From Nitratidesulfovibrio sp. SRB-5 (GTDB lineage Bacteria > Desulfobacterota > Desulfovibrionia > Desulfovibrionales > Desulfovibrionaceae), in contig NZ_JAIOTY010000002.1 of NCBI RefSeq assembly GCF_019931275.1, forward strand, positions 372,001-436,000: DNA of 64,000 bases, read 5' to 3'. How positions within the stretch are numbered: the stretch's first letter is position 1; every line of letters starts with the position of its first letter. Positions 26,753-34,492 of the stretch are shown here, piece after piece. The position numbers and the translations under genes are program-made. Under the pieces are notes generated by a model. That model saw only the letters and a list, made by a program, of their open reading frames with translations, was not told the DNA's origin and ran no database searches.

Positions 26753-27340
26753 ATGGAAGCCAATACAGGAACCACTACGGATATAGCGGCATGCATGACC
26801 GGCGACGGAAAGGCATGGCGCCGTTTCGTGTCTGTCTATGCCCCGGTGATCCACAAGGCCGTGCACTACACCCTTCAGTGGAACGGAGGGGATGCCGCGG
26901 GGCTCGACGCGCAGGACGTGACGCAGGAGGTGTTCTGCCGCCTGGTGGGCGACGGGTTCCGCCTGCTGTCCACCTACAATCCTGCCCGGGCGGGCCTGGC
27001 CACATGGCTTACCGTGGTGGCCAGGTCCACCGCGCTCGACTGCCTGCGGGCGCGCCGCACCGAACGGATGACACGGCAGGTTCCCTATACCCCCGAACTG
27101 GAGGAGGAACTTGCCGAACGGCTGTGGGCCGAGGCCCCGGCTTCGGTCCCGGACGACCGCGGGATGCTGGACCTGCCCCCCGGGCTGCTGAGCAGGCGGC
27201 AGGGTACCGTGCTGCGACTGTTGTTCCAGGATGACCTCGATACCGATGAAGTGGCGCGCACGCTGGACATCCATCCCAAGACCGTGCGCAGTCTGAAGCA
27301 GAACGCCCTTGCGCGGCTGCGCCATCACTTCTGCCTGTGA
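26753..27340 (+). CDS. ECF-type RNA polymerase sigma factor
   Basis: A 195-residue sigma factor. Region 2 is recognisable (WRRFVSVYAPVIHKAVHY, DAQDVTQEVFCRLV, TYNPARAGLATWLTVVARSTALDCLRARR). Region 4 follows (LLSRRQGTVLRLLFQDDLDTDEVARTLDIHPKTVRSLKQNALARLRH). ATG 26753 has GGAG at 26743-26746 with proper spacing; the open frame extends 58 codons further but without a start signal. No anti-sigma gene is adjacent; a zinc-finger candidate lies at the far end of the flagellar block. Target promoters are unknown. Confidence 0.85.
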   Translation: MEANTGTTTDIAACMTGDGKAWRRFVSVYAPVIHKAVHYTLQWNGGDAAGLDAQDVTQEVFCRLVGDGFRLLSTYNPARAGLATWLTVVARSTALDCLRARRTERMTRQVPYTPELEEELAERLWAEAPASVPDDRGMLDLPPGLLSRRQGTVLRLLFQDDLDTDEVARTLDIHPKTVRSLKQNALARLRHHFCL

Positions 27341-27356
27341 TGCCGCCGCGCAACGC

Positions 27357-27385
27357 AAAGGCCCGGAATGTTCCGGGCCTTTTCT
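27357..27385 (+). terminator. Terminator of the ECF sigma gene
   Basis: AAAGGCCCGGAA, TG, TTCCGGGCCTTTTCTTT: a perfect stem followed by a T run, 16 bases after the stop codon. Confidence 0.9.
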
Positions 27386-27411
27386 TTGTGCCAAAGGCAG
27401 GCGGCGCAGGC

Positions 27412-27431
27412 AATGCAAAGTAATGCAAAGT
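27412..27431 (+). promoter_or_regulatory. Perfect 10-base tandem repeat AATGCAAAGT upstream of flagellin
   Basis: Two exact copies give GCAAA-N5-GCAAA, the same spacing as the GTAAA boxes but with C for T. It lies about 155 bases before the flagellin start, between the ECF terminator and the flagellin promoter. A regulator-binding site is likely; which protein binds is inference. Confidence 0.5.
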
Positions 27432-27487
27432 TACTGTTATGAACGTTAATTGCGTGGCTTTTAGAGTGGTTATGGAAAATTGAAAAT

Positions 27488-27515
27488 TAAGAGAGCGGCG
27501 TATCTGCGTCGATAG
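27488..27515 (+). promoter_or_regulatory. Sigma-28 (FliA)-like flagellin promoter candidate
   Basis: TAAG at 27488-27491 and GTCGATAG at 27508-27515, separated by 16 bases. They resemble the FliA consensus TAAA-N15-GCCGATAA with two mismatches and one extra spacer base. The 5' leader to the flagellin ATG would be about 65 bases and carries GGAGG. Confidence 0.5.
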
Positions 27516-27586
27516 GATCAACAAGCATGCGCTGCATGCATGGCAGAGGCACACAAGGATAGTGCATTTTTCATGGAGGAAAAACC

Positions 27587-28474
27587 ATGTCTCTCGTCGT
27601 CAACAACAACTTTACGGCGCTCACAACGGCAAATACGCTCAACGCTACCTACAACAAGCTTGAAAAGTCCACCCAGCGTCTGTCGTCCGGCCTGCGCATC
27701 AATTCGGCAGCAGACGATGCCGCCGGTCTTGCCATCCGCGAACTGATGCGTTCCGACATCACGGCGTTGAACCAGGGCGTTCGCAACGCCAACGACGCCA
27801 TTTCGCTGATCCAGACGGCGGACGGCGCCATGGAAACCATCGACGAAAAGCTCATCCGCATGAAGGAACTGGCGGAACAGGCCGCCACCGGTACCTACAA
27901 TTCGGACCAGCGCCTGATCATCGATTCGGAATACCAGGCCATGGCCTCGGAAATTACCCGAATCGCCAATGCCACGGACTTCAACGGCATCGCGCTGCTG
28001 AACGGCAACCTGTCCAATTCGACCTACGATGGTTCGGGCCTGACTTCCACGGGGCAGTTGCACATCCACTTCGGCTCCGGCAACGACAGCGCGCAGGACT
28101 ACTACGAAATCCGCATCGGCTCGGTGTCGGCCAAGTCGCTGGGCCTCGGCAACACCGCCAGCGGCAACGGGTCCAGCATCTCCACCCAGCAGGCCGCCCA
28201 GGACGCGCTGGATGCCATCGACAACGCCATCATCTCCAAGGATCAGATCCGTGCCTCGCTGGGCGCCATGCAGAACCGGCTGGAAGCCACCATCACCAAC
28301 CTCGAGACCCAGTCCGAGAACCTTTCCGCCGCCGAATCACGCATCTCGGACGTGGACGTCTCGCTGGAAATGACCGAGTACACCAAGCAGCAGGTGCTGG
28401 CGCAGACCGCCGTGGCCATGCTGTCGCAGGCCAATTCGCTGCCGCAGATGGCGCTTTCGCTGATCGGCGGTTAG
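27587..28474 (+). CDS. fliC: Flagellin
   Basis: A 295-residue flagellin with the conserved N-terminal D0/D1 helices (NNNFTALTTANTLNATYNKLEKSTQRLSSGLRINSAADDAAGLAI) and C-terminal D1/D0 (ESRISDVDVSLEMTEYTKQQVLAQTAVAMLSQANSLPQMAL). The variable middle (about 150-200) is short, so the filament surface is small. GGAGG precedes the ATG. It stands alone with its own terminator and is transcribed opposite to the rest of the flagellar block. Confidence 0.97.
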   Translation: MSLVVNNNFTALTTANTLNATYNKLEKSTQRLSSGLRINSAADDAAGLAIRELMRSDITALNQGVRNANDAISLIQTADGAMETIDEKLIRMKELAEQAATGTYNSDQRLIIDSEYQAMASEITRIANATDFNGIALLNGNLSNSTYDGSGLTSTGQLHIHFGSGNDSAQDYYEIRIGSVSAKSLGLGNTASGNGSSISTQQAAQDALDAIDNAIISKDQIRASLGAMQNRLEATITNLETQSENLSAAESRISDVDVSLEMTEYTKQQVLAQTAVAMLSQANSLPQMALSLIGG

Positions 28475-28546
28475 TCCGTCTTTTCGGGGAGCGAGCCGGA
28501 GCGGGTTGCTGCCCGGCTATGGAACGACTGGGGAAACACCAACGGC

Positions 28547-28577
28547 AAGGGGCCGGGCATATGCCCGGCCCCTTTTG
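28547..28577. terminator. Terminator between flagellin and fliD
   Basis: AAGGGGCCGGGCAT followed at once by its complement ATGCCCGGCCCCTTTT. The stem is perfect with T residues on the right, ending the flagellin transcript. It can also stop leftward transcription past fliD. The rest of 28475-28771 shows no gene. Confidence 0.85.
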
Positions 28578-28771
28578 CGCGCGTGCTGCAAGGATGCGCC
28601 GCCTTTTCCCATGCGGACCGGGGGAAGTCCCTTGGCGCACGCCCGGCGCGAAGGGGGGATGCCGACGGGGTACGCTGGCTTCCGCGTGCTGCGCGAACCA
28701 TGCGCGAGGCAGATGCACTGGAGGTACGAGCCCGAGCGACGACTCCGAAGACGGTCGCGGAGGAGTGGCCC

Positions 28772-30511
28772 CTAGTCGCTGCTCAGCGAAGCCAGCAGGG
28801 AATCGATGGTGGAGGACAGGTTGTCGTAGCTGGTGAGCAGGGTTTCCAGACCGGAATAGCGGGAGCGCAGGCGGCTTTCCACCAGCCCCAGCCGTTCCTC
28901 CTCGCGCGAGATGGACTGCGCGTACTGGTCCAGGATGTCCTGAAAGCTGTCCTCCATGATCTGGAGGGAGCCTTTGCTGCTGGTCATGTCTTCCAGGGTG
29001 TCGATGAACTGCCCTATCTTGCCCTGCTTCAGGGAAACGGAGCCGGTGTAGGAGCCGTCGGACGTGTTGTTCACGGTAAGGGCAAGGCCCTTTTCGTCCT
29101 TTCCCGAGGCGCCGGTGATGGTCCCGCCCGAGATGGAGGCGGCGTTGCCGTTGATGTACGCCTCCACGATCTCGCCGTTCTCGATGCGGTACGAGACGTC
29201 GTATTGGCCCGCTTTGGTGGTGCCGGAGATGGCGCTGCCGAAGGAAAAATCGCCGGAATCGGTACTGCCCGCCACGTCGGCAGACAGCAGTTCGGCCACC
29301 GCGTTGGGGTCCTTCTTTATGGCCGCTTCCAGGTCGTCGTAGTCGATGACCAGCAGGCCGAAGGTCTCCGAGTCTTCGTCGGCGTCGGTGGAAATGCCGA
29401 TGGTGGAAAGGCTGGTGAACAGGTCGCCCGTTTCGCTGCCAGAATCGTAGTAGGAAAAACCCAGCCCCTTCGTGGACAGGATGCTCTTGAGCGTGCTCTG
29501 CACCAGCTTGATGCCGTAGTTGCTGGCCAGAACCGAAGCGGAGGTGGAATCGTCTTCGGCGTCATCCTCGTCGTCGGAGTCGGAAGCCGTGGACGTGGAT
29601 ACGGACGACGACACCGTTCCCTGGCTGCGCAGGTCCATCAGCAGTTGCAGCACCGTATTGATGCTGCCGACCACGGTTTCCACGGCCCCGACCATGGCGT
29701 CGGTATCCAGCGTGACGTCGATGTTCACGCCGTCGCTGCCGGTGGCTTTCTTGAGTTGCAGGGTCACCCCGTCGATGACGTCGTCGATGGTATTGGCGCT
29801 GCGTTCCATCCACTCGTCGGCGGCGGAGGGAAAACCGTCCACCTTGATCTGGGCGTTCTGGGCCTTCTGGGTGTTGGTGAAGGCGTCCGGCCCCATGGCG
29901 TCGAAGCCGGTGTCCTTTATGGTCACGGTGTTGTCCGCGCCAAGGTCCATGCCGCGTATTTGCAGGTGGTAGGCGTTGCCTTCGTTGATGATGCTGGCGC
30001 GCACGTCGTCGTTGTTGCCGCTGGCGCCGTTGATGAGGCTGGCGAACTCCGAAAGGGTGGTGCCGCCCGGCACGTCCAGGGTGTACGTCGTGTCGCCGTA
30101 AGTGAACGAAAAGGTCTGGTCGGTGTCGGTGATCACCGTGCTGGTGGCGGCGTACCCGTCGTCGCTGCTCCAGATGTCGTTCCTGGCCAGTTGGTTCACC
30201 ACCACGGTGTGCGAGCTTTCCTCCGCGTCGTTGTCGGCGGTGACGGTGACGCAGGTTTCGTCGGAAGAGGTGGCGCCCTTGGCGAGGAAGTCGGACACGC
30301 TGCTGTAGTCTTGCAGGGTCTGGTACAGCGTGGTCATCTGCGTTTGCAGATCCTGCACGGCGGCCAGCTTGGCTTCGTAGCTCGTCTGCGCCGAAAGCAT
30401 GGCGTTGTACCGGTATTCCTCCACGGCCATTTGGGCCTCAATGATTTCGTCCCAGTCGGTGCCGGTGTTCAGGCCGGTGAAGGTGATGGAGCCGGACCAG
30501 TATTCGGACAT
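28772..30511 (-). CDS. fliD: Flagellar filament cap protein FliD
   Basis: A 579-residue hook-associated protein 2. The N-terminal region (ITFTGLNTGTDWDEIIEAQMAVEEYRYNAML) and C-terminal coiled coil (EERLGLVESRLRSRYSGLETLLTSYDNL) are FliD domains. The middle has an acidic Ser/Asp run (STASDSDDEDDAEDDSTS, about residue 312-330). ATG 30511 has GGAGG seven bases upstream. It caps the filament and helps flagellin fold at the tip. It is last in the leftward flagellar block. Confidence 0.93.
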   Translation of the reverse strand: MSEYWSGSITFTGLNTGTDWDEIIEAQMAVEEYRYNAMLSAQTSYEAKLAAVQDLQTQMTTLYQTLQDYSSVSDFLAKGATSSDETCVTVTADNDAEESSHTVVVNQLARNDIWSSDDGYAATSTVITDTDQTFSFTYGDTTYTLDVPGGTTLSEFASLINGASGNNDDVRASIINEGNAYHLQIRGMDLGADNTVTIKDTGFDAMGPDAFTNTQKAQNAQIKVDGFPSAADEWMERSANTIDDVIDGVTLQLKKATGSDGVNIDVTLDTDAMVGAVETVVGSINTVLQLLMDLRSQGTVSSSVSTSTASDSDDEDDAEDDSTSASVLASNYGIKLVQSTLKSILSTKGLGFSYYDSGSETGDLFTSLSTIGISTDADEDSETFGLLVIDYDDLEAAIKKDPNAVAELLSADVAGSTDSGDFSFGSAISGTTKAGQYDVSYRIENGEIVEAYINGNAASISGGTITGASGKDEKGLALTVNNTSDGSYTGSVSLKQGKIGQFIDTLEDMTSSKGSLQIMEDSFQDILDQYAQSISREEERLGLVESRLRSRYSGLETLLTSYDNLSSTIDSLLASLSSD

Positions 30512-30578
30512 GATGACCTCCGTGAATGCCGGGGGGCGGGCAATGCGGGCGCCAGGGGGAATCGGGCCGGAGCCGGAG

Positions 30579-30618
30579 ATGCGCCGGACATGCGCCGGAC
30601 ATGCGCCGGACATGCGCC
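30579..30618. repeat. 11-base tandem repeat upstream of fliD
   Basis: The unit ATGCGCCGGAC occurs three times in a row from 30579, followed by a partial copy. It lies in the gap between flgL and fliD and encodes nothing evident. Confidence 0.8.
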
Positions 30619-30676
30619 AGCCCGGCGCCAGCCCGGCGTCGGGCTGATGCCGGAGCAGGGGCTGGCCGGGTCCGAA

Positions 30677-32170
30677 TCAGAGGTAATCGAGCAGGCTCAG
30701 CTTCATGACGGCGGCCTGGGTACTGAGCACCGCCTCGTAGACGGTGGTGAGCTTGGAAAGCTGGGTGGCCAGTTCGGTGGTGTCGGCGTCCACCACGTTG
30801 CTCACGGCATTCTTGGCCGTGGAGGTGAGCAGGGTGTTGGCCGTCTCGATATGCTCCAGACGCACCTCGCGCGCACCGATGTTGCTGGCGGCGGAAAGCA
30901 TCTTGGCCTGGCCTGCCGTGATGGCCTCCAGGCTTTCGGCAATGCCTTCGGCGTCGTTGGTTTCCAGGTAGCCGATGAACTGGCCGATGGCCTCGAACAG
31001 GTCGTCGTCCCCCGTGCCGGCGTAACTTTCGCCATCCGCGCTGTAGAGCCCGCCGAACACGTCCAGCCCGCAGCTGTTGATGGCGATGCTGGTGGAGGTG
31101 GAAACGCGGACCGTGAGGGCCGTGGAGTCGGAGGAGACGATAAAGGTGTCGCCCGCCGCAAGGTCGCTGCCGCTGCCTGCGGAAAGCGCCAGGGTGCCGC
31201 CGGGTACGGTCAGGGTGCCGTTGTCGGAACTCTGCACGTCCGACCAGTTGAGCCCCCCGTCCGTCGAATAGCTGTACGCGACGGGGCCGGTCACCGTGGT
31301 GTCGTCCTCCATGCGCACCACCACCGAGTTGCTGAAGGTGCCGGTGGGCGTGGCGGTGACGTCGGTGTTGCTCTGGGCGGTCACCTGGGCGCCGTCGTCG
31401 GCATCGCCGGTGTATATGGCCGCCGGGCGCACGGTGATGCGCGTGCCAGCGCTGGTGTCGTCATCCGACACGGCGGAGACGCCGGTGCCGTCCTGCATGT
31501 GCACCTGTATCCCGTCGCAGGCCAGGGTGGCCTCGCCTGCGGCCAGGGTGCCCTCCGTCCAGGTGTCGCCACCGTCGGAGGAATAGCGGTAGGTGATGTC
31601 GTCCGTGCCCACGGTGCCGTCGCCGGTGAATTCGATGCGGATGCTCTGGTCCGCCTCGCCCTCTACCGACAGCACCGCGCTGCCCGCGCCCGAGGCCAGG
31701 GTGGTGCCGCTCACCGTGGTCCCCAGGCCCAGGCTGTAGGCCGTGCCGCCGGAGTCGCGCCCGGCGAAGATGGACTGCCCGTTGTACCGGGTGCTGGCGT
31801 AGGTGATGAGTTGCTCGTACAGCCCCCGCGCCTCTTCGGCGATGGCCAGCCGGTTGGCGTCGGTCAGGGTGCCGGTGGCGGCCTGTTCCGCCAGTTCGAT
31901 GAGGCTGGCGAGCGCCGTGCTGGCATCGCCCAGGGTGTCGTCCGCCAGCGAGAGCCAGCCCTTGGCCGTGTCCACGTTGCTTTGGTACTGGGTAAGCTGG
32001 CTGATCAGCGTGGAATTGGTCAGGGCCACCTCTGTCCCGTACGGGTCGTCCGACGGGCAGTTGATGCGTTGTTGCGTGGCCATCTGGATGGTCAGCCTGT
32101 TGATGTTGGATTGCAGTCGAGTCATGTATTTCAACGAGTTGCTGTAGGTCATGTTTGTCGAGATGCGCAT
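30677..32170 (-). CDS. flgL: Flagellar hook-filament junction protein FlgL
   Basis: A 497-residue protein. N-terminal flagellin-like helices (MRISTNMTYSNSLKYMTRLQSNINRLTIQMATQQRINCPSDDP) and the C-terminal helix are FlgL features. It is far longer than the enteric protein (about 317 residues). An insertion at about 180-400 carries two Asp-box motifs, SSDGGDTW (197-204) and STDGGLNW (302-309). The insertion is probably surface-exposed. ATG 32170 begins the standard MRIS sequence; the longer open frame upstream overlaps flgK out of frame. Confidence 0.92.
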   Translation of the reverse strand: MRISTNMTYSNSLKYMTRLQSNINRLTIQMATQQRINCPSDDPYGTEVALTNSTLISQLTQYQSNVDTAKGWLSLADDTLGDASTALASLIELAEQAATGTLTDANRLAIAEEARGLYEQLITYASTRYNGQSIFAGRDSGGTAYSLGLGTTVSGTTLASGAGSAVLSVEGEADQSIRIEFTGDGTVGTDDITYRYSSDGGDTWTEGTLAAGEATLACDGIQVHMQDGTGVSAVSDDDTSAGTRITVRPAAIYTGDADDGAQVTAQSNTDVTATPTGTFSNSVVVRMEDDTTVTGPVAYSYSTDGGLNWSDVQSSDNGTLTVPGGTLALSAGSGSDLAAGDTFIVSSDSTALTVRVSTSTSIAINSCGLDVFGGLYSADGESYAGTGDDDLFEAIGQFIGYLETNDAEGIAESLEAITAGQAKMLSAASNIGAREVRLEHIETANTLLTSTAKNAVSNVVDADTTELATQLSKLTTVYEAVLSTQAAVMKLSLLDYL

Positions 32171-32205
32171 GGTTGGCTCCTGTGCGGCAGGGCGCGGGCG
32201 GGCGC

Positions 32206-34278
32206 CTAATCCCGTAGCGAAAGGATGGTGTCGAACATGGAGTTCGCCACCTGAATGAGCTGTGCGGCGATGCTGTACGACTGCTGGTACTTGGTAAGGT
32301 TGAGAAGCTCCTCCTCCGTGCTCACGCCGGAGATGCTCTGCTGCATGTCGTCGGCATTGTCGGCCAGGGTACTGTAGTAGGTGTACTTTCTGGCGGAAGT
32401 ATCCACGTCCGTGCCCACGGTGGACGCCAGGGCGGCCAGTTGCTTGCTCAGCGTCTTGGAGACGGAGCCGCTTCCGATGTTCAGCGTCACCTTGGTGTCC
32501 GCCAGGGCCGCAAGATTGTTGGCGCAGGTGCTGTCGCCGGAAAGGGCCTCGCCCGAGGCGTCCACCACGCCCGCGTTGACCCGGTTGGGGTCGTTCAGCA
32601 CGGAATCGGACACCGTGATGGTGCCCGCGTCGGACCCCGAGAAGAAGGTGTTGATGCCCAGCGCGGCGAGCAGCCCGGAGGTGTCGCCCGCGAACTGGAA
32701 CGACATGCCGTCCGTCGCGGCGATGGTGAGCTGCCCGTTGTTGATGGAGGCGGTGAGCTGGCCGGAAAACGTGGTGTTGATGGTGTCGGCCACGTCTTGC
32801 AGGCTGTCGGATGCGGGGTCGATGGCGATGGACGACAGCGTGGACACCTCTCCGGTGTCGTCGTCGTACACCGAGATGGACAGGGTGCCCGAGCCCAGTC
32901 GGTCGGCGTAGGCAAGGCTGCTGTCTGCCAGGGGCGTGGTGGCGCTGCCCGTGGAGTTTTCGGCGGTGACGGACGAGAAGCCGGTCAGGCCCGCGCCCTG
33001 GCTGTGCACGTAGTTGACCTGCCAGGCCAGCTCTTCCGCCAGGGCGTCCAGCGTCTCCAGGTAACTGCCCACGTATTGGTCGCGGGTGGCCAGCAGCCCG
33101 GCTAGGCTGCCGCCCGAAAGGCGGTTGTTGCTGCCCGACGCGGTGACGTCGACGGGGGTGACGTTCACCTTTCCGGAGGTGGTCTGGTACCAGTACACCC
33201 CCGACTTCGCCATGACGGCGAAGTCGTCGCCCACGGCCAGCGTGCCGCCCGCTGCCGCGCCGGAATCCGTCGCCGAACCGAACCAGATGGACACCCCGGC
33301 TACGGTCACCTTGTCGTCCGCGCCCGATGCCGTGAACAGCAGGGCATTGCCGGAATCGTCGGTGAGCCAGGTTTTCCCGCCGTCCAGCGAGACCTTGTAG
33401 GTGGCCGCACTGGCCGTACCGTCCGCAGAGCCGGAGGTGACGAACTCCAGGGCGATTTCGTGGCTGCTTTCGCCCTCGAAGTAGATTTGCCCGTCGAAGG
33501 TGGAGGCGGACGTCAGCGACTGGGTGGCCTGCGGCCCCTCGTAGGCCAGCTTGCAGGTGTTGCCGCCCTGCACCAGGGTCTGGCCCTCGCCGGTGTACAC
33601 GGTCACCTGGCCGTCGCTGTTGTACACCACGGAAAGGTCGAGGTAGGTGGCCAGATCGCGCAGGGTCGTGGCCTGGCTGTCCAGCAGGGTGGCGTTTTCC
33701 GGATCGCTGGCCAGTTGCGAGTTGAGGTCGGCCAGGGTGTTCAGCAGGTCGTTGATGTCGTCCACCTGCTGTTCGATCTGGGTGTTCAGGCTGGTCTGTA
33801 CGGCTTCCAGGCTGTCGCTGGTGGAATTGATGAGCGCGGTCAGGGTTTCGGCATACCCGGTCAGCTCGGTACGGGCGGCTTCGCTTTCCGGGTCCGCGGC
33901 CAGCGCATCGAGGCTGGTCCAGAAGGCGTCCAGCGCGGTGGACAGGTCGTAGCCTTCGTCGTCGCTGTCGTCGAACAGCGTCTCGATGGACGAAAGCGCG
34001 GAGGTTATGGTCTCCCACATGGAGGCATCGGAACTGTACGACAGGTACTGCGACTCCACCGTGTAGCTGAAGTGGCGGGTGATCTCGGCAACTTCCGCCC
34101 CGGAGCCGTAGGTGTAGCTGCCGCTGCTGACCGTGGGGCCGGTGGTGTACTGCACCGTTTGCCGCGAGTAGCCGGTCACGTCGGCGTTGGCCAGGTTGTT
34201 GCTGGTCACCGAGATGCCGACCTGCGCGTTGCTGAGCGCGCTGGCGCCGATGTTGAAAATGGAGTTGAGCGAAGACAT
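32206..34278 (-). CDS. flgK: Flagellar hook-associated protein FlgK
   Basis: A 690-residue HAP1 protein with the canonical start (SLNSIFNIGASALSNAQVGISVTSNNLANADVTGYSRQTV) and end (TEEELLNLTKYQQSYSIAAQLIQVANSMFDTILSLRD). It joins hook and filament together with FlgL. The central part holds an Asp-box (SLDGGKTW near residue 302) and a YWYQT-containing domain related to those in FlgL. flgL starts 36 bases after its stop, so the two are co-transcribed. Confidence 0.95.
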   Translation of the reverse strand: MSSLNSIFNIGASALSNAQVGISVTSNNLANADVTGYSRQTVQYTTGPTVSSGSYTYGSGAEVAEITRHFSYTVESQYLSYSSDASMWETITSALSSIETLFDDSDDEGYDLSTALDAFWTSLDALAADPESEAARTELTGYAETLTALINSTSDSLEAVQTSLNTQIEQQVDDINDLLNTLADLNSQLASDPENATLLDSQATTLRDLATYLDLSVVYNSDGQVTVYTGEGQTLVQGGNTCKLAYEGPQATQSLTSASTFDGQIYFEGESSHEIALEFVTSGSADGTASAATYKVSLDGGKTWLTDDSGNALLFTASGADDKVTVAGVSIWFGSATDSGAAAGGTLAVGDDFAVMAKSGVYWYQTTSGKVNVTPVDVTASGSNNRLSGGSLAGLLATRDQYVGSYLETLDALAEELAWQVNYVHSQGAGLTGFSSVTAENSTGSATTPLADSSLAYADRLGSGTLSISVYDDDTGEVSTLSSIAIDPASDSLQDVADTINTTFSGQLTASINNGQLTIAATDGMSFQFAGDTSGLLAALGINTFFSGSDAGTITVSDSVLNDPNRVNAGVVDASGEALSGDSTCANNLAALADTKVTLNIGSGSVSKTLSKQLAALASTVGTDVDTSARKYTYYSTLADNADDMQQSISGVSTEEELLNLTKYQQSYSIAAQLIQVANSMFDTILSLRD

Positions 34279-34324
34279 GGCGCGTCCTTACGGGCATGCG
34301 GGCAGGCCCGTGCGTTGCGGGTGG

Positions 34325-34372
34325 GGTATTCCGGCCCGTTCCCGGACGGAGACGGGAAGGGGCCGGAATACC
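34325..34372. repeat. Long hairpin between flgE and flgK
   Basis: GGTATTCCGGCCC and GGGCCGGAATACC pair perfectly. Inside them TTCCCG and CGGGAA extend the stem, leaving an eight-base loop. No T run follows on the minus strand, so it is not a standard terminator. It could cap or stabilise the mRNA between hook and junction genes, or slow transcription. Confidence 0.75.
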
Positions 34373-34492
34373 TGCCTTGGGCGGCTCCATCCCCCTGGCC
34401 TTCCGGGCGGGCGGGATGCCCGACAGGAGGCTGGCAGGACGGCAGGGCCGGTCGCGCCGGGGCTCGACGATGCCCCCGGCGCGCCGCGTGCC

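Noticed and set aside
28583-32209. 1208-codon rightward open frame opposite fliD and flgL
   Set aside because: Antisense shadow of two well-supported flagellar genes; the composition is low-complexity Gly/Val/His/Arg and there is no ribosome site.
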